Shown here piece by piece: positions 5,598-9,755 of a stretch of 9,755 nt of DNA. Within the stretch, counting starts at the first letter, position 1. Each line of letters starts with the position of its first letter. The DNA comes from Roseiflexaceae bacterium UBA965 (GTDB lineage: Bacteria; Chloroflexota; Chloroflexia; Chloroflexales; Roseiflexaceae), in contig DBCF01000301.1 of NCBI GenBank assembly GCA_002292925.1, positions 6,384-16,138 of the forward strand, given 5' to 3'. The position numbers and the translations under genes are program-made. The notes beneath the pieces are model-generated. The model made no database searches. It saw nothing but the letters and a program-made list of their open reading frames with translations, and was not told where the DNA came from.

Positions 5598-7127
5598 TTA
5601 GCGGGCGTATTCGGTAGTGCGGGTCTCACGGATGACAGTGACTTTGATTTGGCCTGGGTATTGCAGGCTTTCCTCGATTTTTTTGGCGATATCACGGGCC
5701 AAATGAATGCTTCCCAAGTCGTCAATCGTCTCGGGTACCACCATGATGCGCACTTCCCGACCGGCTTGCACGGCAAAGGCTCGTTGTACGCCCTCAAACG
5801 ATGTAGCCACACCTTCGAGTGCCTCGAGTCGTTTGATATACAAATCGAGTGTTTCGCGGCGAGCGCCAGGACGGCCACCCGAAATCGCGTCGACAGCTTG
5901 CACCAAAAACGCTTCGACGGTAGTGGGTTCTTCGTCGTTGTGGTGGGCGGCAATGGCATGCACGATGGCTGGTGAGCGCCCGAGGCGTTTGGCGATATCG
6001 GCACCAATCACGGCGTGTGGCCCCTGTACTTCGTGGTCGACGGCTTTACCGATGTCATGGAGCAAGGCGGCAGTCTTGGCGATGGCAATGTTGGCACCCA
6101 GTTCGGCGGCCATGTGGGCGGCCAGCAACGCACATTCGAGTGAGTGCTGGAGCACGTTTTGGCCATAGCTGGTGCGATATTTGAGGCGACCAAGCAATTT
6201 GATTAAATCGGGGTGCAAGCCTTGCACGTTGGCTTCGTAGGCGACGCGTTCGCCTTCTTCGCGCATCACCACATCGAGGTCTTGTTGGGTTTTGGCGACC
6301 ACTTCTTCGATGCGGGTAGGGTGGATGCGGCCGTCTTTGAGTAATTTGCCGAGTGACAACCGGGCGACTTCACGGCGCACGGGGTCGTGACACGACAAGG
6401 TGACTGCATCGGGAGTGTCATCGACAATGATATCGACGCCGGTGATTTGCTCAAAGGCGCGGATATTGCGCCCTTCGCGGCCGATGATGCGTCCTTTGAT
6501 TTCTTCGGAAGGCAACGGCACGGTCGAGACGGTGATTTCGGCCACATAATCAGAAGCACAACGTTGGATGGCCATGCTGATGATTTTGCGGGCGGTTTTG
6601 TCGGCTTCGTCGTTGGTGACGCGTTCGATTTCGCGGATGCGCCGGGCCGATTCATCACGGGCTTCGGCTTCGACTTGTTGCAAGATGATTTCGCGGGCCT
6701 GCAACTCGGTCAACCCTGAAATCCGCTCGAGTTCGGTGCGCTGTTGGCTACGGAACGTTTCGGCTTCGGTGTTGAGTTGCTCGACTTGGCGTTCGCGTTG
6801 TTGGATTTGGCGTTCACGTCGTTCGACGCCTTCGACCTTGCGGTCGAGGACTTCTTCTTTGCGACTGAGGCGTTCTTCTTGTTGGCGAATCGACTGACGC
6901 GCTTCACGGATTTGCGTTTCGGCTTCGGTCCGGATGCGCAACGCTTCGTCGGATGCCTGGATTTTGAGTTCTTTGTGTTCGGCGCGGACTGATTCGATCT
7001 TGAGTTGCCATTCGGCGTTTAGGCGACTGATTTGGTTTTGTACATTCGTTTTATGTATGAATGCCGCTATCCCGAAGCCAGCGGCGCCCCCAACCAGTAA
7101 CATAATAACGGAGAGTATATTCTCCAC
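5598..7127 (-). CDS. rny: Ribonuclease Y
   Basis: 509 residues, close to the usual 510-520. The GTG at 7127 is chosen for its GGGAGG box 6 nt upstream. RNase Y is a membrane-anchored endoribonuclease that starts mRNA decay. Domains in order: an N-terminal membrane helix (about 4-24), a long charged coiled coil (about 28-185, rich in E/R/Q), a KH domain with IIGREGRN (214-221, the GxxG loop), and an HD domain with QHSLE (327-331), LLHDIGK (355-361) and AAHHNDEEP (393-401) supplying metal ligands. The C-terminal region (about 425-509) has VQRAFAVQAGREVRI and the LARDIAKKIE helix. Nothing looks damaged. It has its own promoter and an approximately 80-nt leader, and spoVS follows downstream. Confidence 0.97.
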   Translation of the reverse strand: MENILSVIMLLVGGAAGFGIAAFIHKTNVQNQISRLNAEWQLKIESVRAEHKELKIQASDEALRIRTEAETQIREARQSIRQQEERLSRKEEVLDRKVEGVERRERQIQQRERQVEQLNTEAETFRSQQRTELERISGLTELQAREIILQQVEAEARDESARRIREIERVTNDEADKTARKIISMAIQRCASDYVAEITVSTVPLPSEEIKGRIIGREGRNIRAFEQITGVDIIVDDTPDAVTLSCHDPVRREVARLSLGKLLKDGRIHPTRIEEVVAKTQQDLDVVMREEGERVAYEANVQGLHPDLIKLLGRLKYRTSYGQNVLQHSLECALLAAHMAAELGANIAIAKTAALLHDIGKAVDHEVQGPHAVIGADIAKRLGRSPAIVHAIAAHHNDEEPTTVEAFLVQAVDAISGGRPGARRETLDLYIKRLEALEGVATSFEGVQRAFAVQAGREVRIMVVPETIDDLGSIHLARDIAKKIEESLQYPGQIKVTVIRETRTTEYAR

Positions 7128-7212
7128 GTGGATCCTCCCTAATTCAAAGCCATAGTCCTACACATAAAAATGTGCAATCATGACGAAAGCGTCTGTGTAG
7201 AAAACTATTTGC

Positions 7213-7245
7213 ATTATATTACCCTTTGAGGGTATTTTCTGTCAA
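7213..7245 (-). promoter_or_regulatory. rny promoter with palindrome in the spacer
   Basis: A perfect -35, TTGACA, lies at 7245-7240. Two overlapping -10 choices exist in TAATATAAT: TAATAT (7221-7216, 18-bp spacer) or the perfect TATAAT (7218-7213, 21-bp spacer, too long for normal use). The spacer holds TACCCT-TTG-AGGGTA (7220-7234), a perfect 6-bp inverted repeat that would fit a dimeric repressor. The leader to the rny GTG is about 80 nt. Confidence 0.6.
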
Positions 7246-7305
7246 GATAACCGCAAAACACAAAAACTGCTCACTTATTACCAAATTCGTCTACAAAATC
7301 GTCAG

Positions 7306-7779
7306 TTATTTGGCAAGTTTTTTGAGTTCAATCAGGGCATGGCTCGCTATATAGCGATTCCACGCAACGATACTGAGTACCCCGAATTGATTGTGGGGCA
7401 CCGTTTGTGTCAAGGCAATCCCGGTTTGTTGGAGTTGCTGCAAAATCGCACAACTCTGCGCCCGCGTACTCGCCATTAAATCGGCTAATTCAGTAAGCGT
7501 CAAAGTCGCAGCAGGTTGGAGCGCGTCATACTCGGCGCTATAGGCCTGTGCATTGACCAGCGAACTGATACGCTGTTGTGCCCAACATTCGATTCCGATG
7601 ATATGCCGGATGAGGTCGCGATTTGCTGATGTGTCATTGGCTTGGTGGATACCGGTAACTACGGTTGTACCACTCTGCTCAAGTAGACGATGTAGGGTGG
7701 CATAATCGACTGATTGCCATGGGCGCTCGAAAAAAAGCCAACCACCGAAGTGCAAAATGCGTTGTGATAGTTTCATCAT
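7306..7779 (-). CDS. DinB-like four-helix protein (uncertain)
   Basis: 157 residues from the ATG at 7779, four bases after the DUF983 stop. A second ATG follows directly at 7776 and is equally possible, since the weak AGG is better spaced for it. An upstream in-frame TTG at 7797 has no ribosome site. The pattern suggests the DinB/YfiT fold: NRDLIRHIIGIECWAQQRI (about 53-71), then LTELADLMASTRAQSCAILQ (about 95-114), and a last helix with LSIVAWNRYIASHALIELKKL (about 135-155). DinB-like proteins are metal-binding four-helix bundles, some of them thiol-dependent transferases. H59 and H147 could be ligands, but the first His of the usual C-terminal H-x3-H pair appears to be Y143. Probably co-transcribed with the DUF983 gene. 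Function unknown. Confidence 0.7.
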   Translation of the reverse strand: MMKLSQRILHFGGWLFFERPWQSVDYATLHRLLEQSGTTVVTGIHQANDTSANRDLIRHIIGIECWAQQRISSLVNAQAYSAEYDALQPAATLTLTELADLMASTRAQSCAILQQLQQTGIALTQTVPHNQFGVLSIVAWNRYIASHALIELKKLAK

Positions 7780-7783
7780 TGGC

Positions 7784-8140
7784 CTATACGTCTTCAAAAA
7801 TAGCCCCAGTTAAAAAAAGAATCCCCACCCACACCGCTCGGGCATGGCGATAAAAAAAGACTCCGAACAAAACCATCACTACTGCAGTCCCGCCAATAAT
7901 CCAACCTGCAGGAAAGTCAGTGACAATCGCCAATGCGGCCCCTGCAATTGCCATTATGCTCATCAACGCCGTATTGATGGCCATGGCACCGGTGACCTCA
8001 CCAGCATCACGTTCGAATACGACACCACAAACAGGGCAACGAACATTCATCTGAAAAAGCGTACGAAACATCTGCCCGCGCTGGCAGGCAGGACAACGCA
8101 ACAGCATTGTGACACACAAAATACGTAACACACGGAACAT
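7784..8140 (-). CDS. DUF983 family protein (zinc ribbon plus membrane helices)
   Basis: 118 residues from the ATG at 8140, with a GAGGTG box just upstream. Two CxxC pairs, CPAC (16-19) and CPVC (35-38), form a likely zinc ribbon. They are spaced by the RGQMFRTLFQMNVR segment and followed by GVVFERDAGEVTGAM (39-53), which is the DUF983 signature. Hydrophobic segments at about 53-73, 78-97 and 102-115 suggest two or three membrane helices. No biochemical role is established for the family. The gene lies 53 bp after the tRNA-Val gene on the same strand, and the DinB-like gene follows 4 bp later. Confidence 0.85.
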   Translation of the reverse strand: MFRVLRILCVTMLLRCPACQRGQMFRTLFQMNVRCPVCGVVFERDAGEVTGAMAINTALMSIMAIAGAALAIVTDFPAGWIIGGTAVVMVLFGVFFYRHARAVWVGILFLTGAIFEDV

Positions 8141-8192
8141 GTGTCACCTCGTTATCTTTTATATATAAATTACCAAAAATAAAGGGAAAGGG

Positions 8193-8269
8193 TGGTGGGC
8201 GATAATGGACTCGAACCATCGACCTCAACGATGTCAACGTTGCGCTCTAACCAGCTGAGCTAATCGCCC
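8193..8269 (-). tRNA. tRNA-Val (anticodon GAC)
   Basis: A complete cloverleaf on the minus strand: acceptor GGGCGAT (8269-8263) pairs with ATCGCCC (8203-8197), the D-arm is GCTC/GAGC, the anticodon stem CAACG/CGTTG encloses the loop TTGACAT with anticodon GAC (8235-8233), and the T-arm is GATGG-TTCGAGT-CCATT with one G-U. Discriminator A at 8196 and an encoded CCA at 8195-8193 complete it. It decodes the valine codon GUC (and GUU by wobble). Confidence 0.97.
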
Positions 8270-8278
8270 GTGAGCAAA

Positions 8279-8308
8279 ATAGTACCACGTCACGACGGCG
8301 TTTGTCAA
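8279..8308 (-). promoter_or_regulatory. Promoter of the tRNA-Val gene
   Basis: TTGACA (8308-8303), an 18-bp spacer and TACTAT (8284-8279), which ends 9 bp before the tRNA 5' end. The spacing fits initiation close to the mature 5' end. It lies about 48 bp past the MFS stop, and I see no clear terminator between them, so read-through from the MFS gene is possible. Confidence 0.6.
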
Positions 8309-8356
8309 ATATCTGCTGATTTTTGCTGATGAGCGCTCGGTTGATGGCGTGCGATT

Positions 8357-9565
8357 TCAGGTAATTTCGGCTGCTGTAGTGCCGTGCCACGACGAACGAT
8401 ATAACTTCCAGGTAAACCATACCGGCACGAGGCAAAGTAATCCGGTCACTAGGAACGGTAAACCTTGCGTGTAGAGGATTAACCAGCCGCCCAGCAATGA
8501 GCCAATCACCATGCAGATGCTCCAGGTGGCGTGGAGCCAGCCCAGCAAGAGGGGGTGACGGTCGCTGGGGATGAAGTCAGCCACCCACAGGTACATCAGC
8601 GACGATAGCGCCCATGCGGCGGCATTGCTGATGATGCCACAGACAAACAATAACGTGATAGAATGCGTCCCCCAAAACAAAATACCCCCACAACCCACCA
8701 TGACGGCAAAACAAATGATGGTGGGCCACAGCGCCCCCCATTTGTCGGCAGCGCGCCCCGCCAAAAACTGCGTCAACGAGGCGACTACCAACATGGTCGA
8801 GGCATAACTCGCGACGAGATAGACGTCTTGGGCGGTTTGATTGAGCAACAAGGGAATCAATACGGTGAGCACACCGTAATTGACGGTGGCCAAGCCGCGC
8901 ATGCCCATGACAAGCAAGGCGTGGGGGTTGCGGATAAATTGCCAATCAATCTGATTTGGGGCGTTCGTAGGGGATTTGACCGGTGCAGTATGCGGGATGC
9001 CAAACAGCACAATGCCGATCCCGATGACGCTCATCACCAGTGCGGCGATGCTCATGGTGTGATAGTCGTAGCGGGTAATCAGCCAACCGATGAGGGGATT
9101 ACCGACGACACCGCCAACGGTAAAGCAGAGGATGTAAATGCTCGACAGGACGCCGATTTGGGTTTTGCCGCCGATAAAGGTCAAAATGCTGGCACTGCCA
9201 ATCCCGGCGAGCGCCATGCCCACGCCGCCGATAACCCACCAGCCGGCGATCCACCAGACGCTGGTACTTTGGAAGACCAGACTATTGAGGGCGGCGAGGG
9301 CGATGCCCCCCACCCAAACCCATTTGTTGCCGATGCGTTGGGCGATACTCCCCGTCACCATGGCAGTCAGCATGCCGGCAATTTGGGCTGACGATGAAAT
9401 CTGCGAAATCACCGTGGGCGAATACCCCTGGCCTTGCAGATAAACCAACATAAATGCCCCAATGGGCATATCACGAATGCTCAGCACGAGTTGCGCGATG
9501 ATGAGGATGAGCGCTTCGGGAGTGCGCCACAGTGGTACGCTGCCACGGACGGGTTGGTCGGTCAT
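8357..9565 (-). CDS. Major facilitator superfamily (MFS) transporter
   Basis: 402 residues from the ATG at 9565. The ATG six bases further upstream is disfavoured because its GGAG box would be 1 nt away, against 7 nt for this one. About twelve hydrophobic helices are split by a polar central loop (about 192-215), as in the MFS fold. Motif A-like turns occur after TM2 (TGSIAQRIGNKW, 71-82) and after TM8 (LAGRAADKWG, 268-277). Helix 1 has the LSIRDMPIGAFMLVYLQ pattern of drug/H+ antiporter-like carriers, where an Arg-Asp pair sits in the membrane. The substrate cannot be read from sequence, and efflux is only a guess. It is divergent from the gene at 9709. Confidence 0.9.
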   Translation of the reverse strand: MTDQPVRGSVPLWRTPEALILIIAQLVLSIRDMPIGAFMLVYLQGQGYSPTVISQISSSAQIAGMLTAMVTGSIAQRIGNKWVWVGGIALAALNSLVFQSTSVWWIAGWWVIGGVGMALAGIGSASILTFIGGKTQIGVLSSIYILCFTVGGVVGNPLIGWLITRYDYHTMSIAALVMSVIGIGIVLFGIPHTAPVKSPTNAPNQIDWQFIRNPHALLVMGMRGLATVNYGVLTVLIPLLLNQTAQDVYLVASYASTMLVVASLTQFLAGRAADKWGALWPTIICFAVMVGCGGILFWGTHSITLLFVCGIISNAAAWALSSLMYLWVADFIPSDRHPLLLGWLHATWSICMVIGSLLGGWLILYTQGLPFLVTGLLCLVPVWFTWKLYRSSWHGTTAAEIT

Positions 9566-9605
9566 CGCCATGCTCCATTGAGTGATTGATGTGTGTGTAT
9601 CTTAA

Positions 9606-9656
9606 CAGGTGCGAGGCATGCCTCGCATTAGCAGGTACGAGGCATTCCTTGTACCT
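9606..9656. repeat. Two related palindromic elements in the divergent intergenic region
   Basis: Element 1 is the perfect 18-bp palindrome TGCGAGGCATGCCTCGCA (9610-9627). Element 2 has arms GGTACGAGG (9634-9642) and CCTTGTACC (9647-9655) around CATT. The two copies align from the shared AGGT-CGAGGCAT-CCT core with a 26-bp period. Element 1 covers the -35 position of a weak MFS promoter (TAAGAT at 9604-9599), and element 2 covers the -35 position of the plus-strand promoter. They may be operators or copies of a dispersed palindromic repeat. Confidence 0.65.
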
Positions 9657-9667
9657 ACCGCTCACCG

Positions 9668-9673
9668 TATAAT
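9668..9673 (+). promoter_or_regulatory. Promoter -10 of the rightmost plus-strand gene
   Basis: A perfect TATAAT 35 bp before the ATG at 9709. At 17 bp upstream only TTCCTT is found, which is a poor -35 and lies inside palindromic element 2. An activator or repressor site there would be consistent, but this is inference. Confidence 0.5.
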
Positions 9674-9708
9674 TGTCGCATCAGACATATGGAGAAAACG
9701 AGGATTTG

Positions 9709-9755
9709 ATGGAAAAACCGCCGCGGCTCCGTGATTTGTTTCGGATATGGGCAGG
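9709..9755 (+). CDS. Partial plus-strand gene start, possibly chromate transporter (ChrA/CHR family)
   Basis: The ATG at 9709 follows a GAGG box by 5 nt and a TATAAT promoter by 35 bp. Fifteen full codons are visible (MEKPPRLRDLFRIWA) before the right edge. A short basic, PPRLRDLFRIW-type N-terminus leading into a helix is how many CHR-family chromate transporters begin (usually followed by IGL.SFGG), but too little is present for a real call. That a gene starts here is fairly sure; its identity is a guess. Confidence 0.55.
   Translation, partial: MEKPPRLRDLFRIWA

Noticed and set aside
8663..9391. Plus-strand open frame of 242 codons antisense to the MFS gene
   Set aside because: His/Asp/Gly/Gln-rich product with no family pattern. 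The opposite strand carries a clear transporter with a good start.

Overview
The window reads as a chromosomal segment of a mid-GC, non-proteobacterial organism, most likely a member of the Chloroflexota (a Herpetosiphon-like genome would fit). The grounds are the rny-spoVS pair, which I know from Chloroflexota, Deinococcota and Firmicutes, the general protein flavour, and palindromic intergenic repeats of a type common in Chloroflexota. This placement is inference, not a match. All recognisable genes but one lie on the minus strand, so the order of transcription is from right to left.

Right end (about 8190-9755): a partial plus-strand gene begins at 9709 (possibly a chromate-transporter-like membrane protein, but only 15 codons are visible). 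It is divergent from a 402-residue MFS transporter. Their shared intergenic region carries two related palindromic elements. Below the MFS gene is a tRNA-Val(GAC) gene with encoded CCA and its own sigma70-type promoter.

Middle (about 5146-8140): a DUF983 zinc-ribbon/membrane protein and a DinB-like helical protein follow the tRNA, 4 bp apart. Next is a well-marked promoter with a palindrome in its spacer, then rny (ribonuclease Y) and spoVS, separated by a 13-bp inverted repeat. A strong hairpin ends the spoVS unit.

Left half (1-4910): an operon of at least four genes encodes part of a membrane-bound, complex-I-like [NiFe] hydrogenase (group 4, Hyf/Hyc/Ech-like). In order they are a compact catalytic large subunit with both CxxC nickel-binding motifs, a NuoL-like subunit, a HyfE-like subunit, and a NuoM/NuoN/HyfF-like subunit that runs off the left edge. 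The promoter is an extended -10 directly abutted by a 33-bp heptanucleotide purine tract. The membrane subunits have lost several of the lysine and glutamate residues that carry protons in complex I, while the catalytic subunit keeps its four nickel-ligand cysteines. Small subunit, NuoH-like and ferredoxin-like partners are not in the window and would have to lie left of base 1 or elsewhere.

The most unusual points are the combination of an intact-looking NiFe site with a degenerate proton-pumping arm, the tandem repeat sitting in the -35 position of that operon's promoter, and the paired palindromes between the divergent transporter genes. No CRISPR array, insertion sequence or phage gene is visible. 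No stretch longer than 300 bases lacks a gene.
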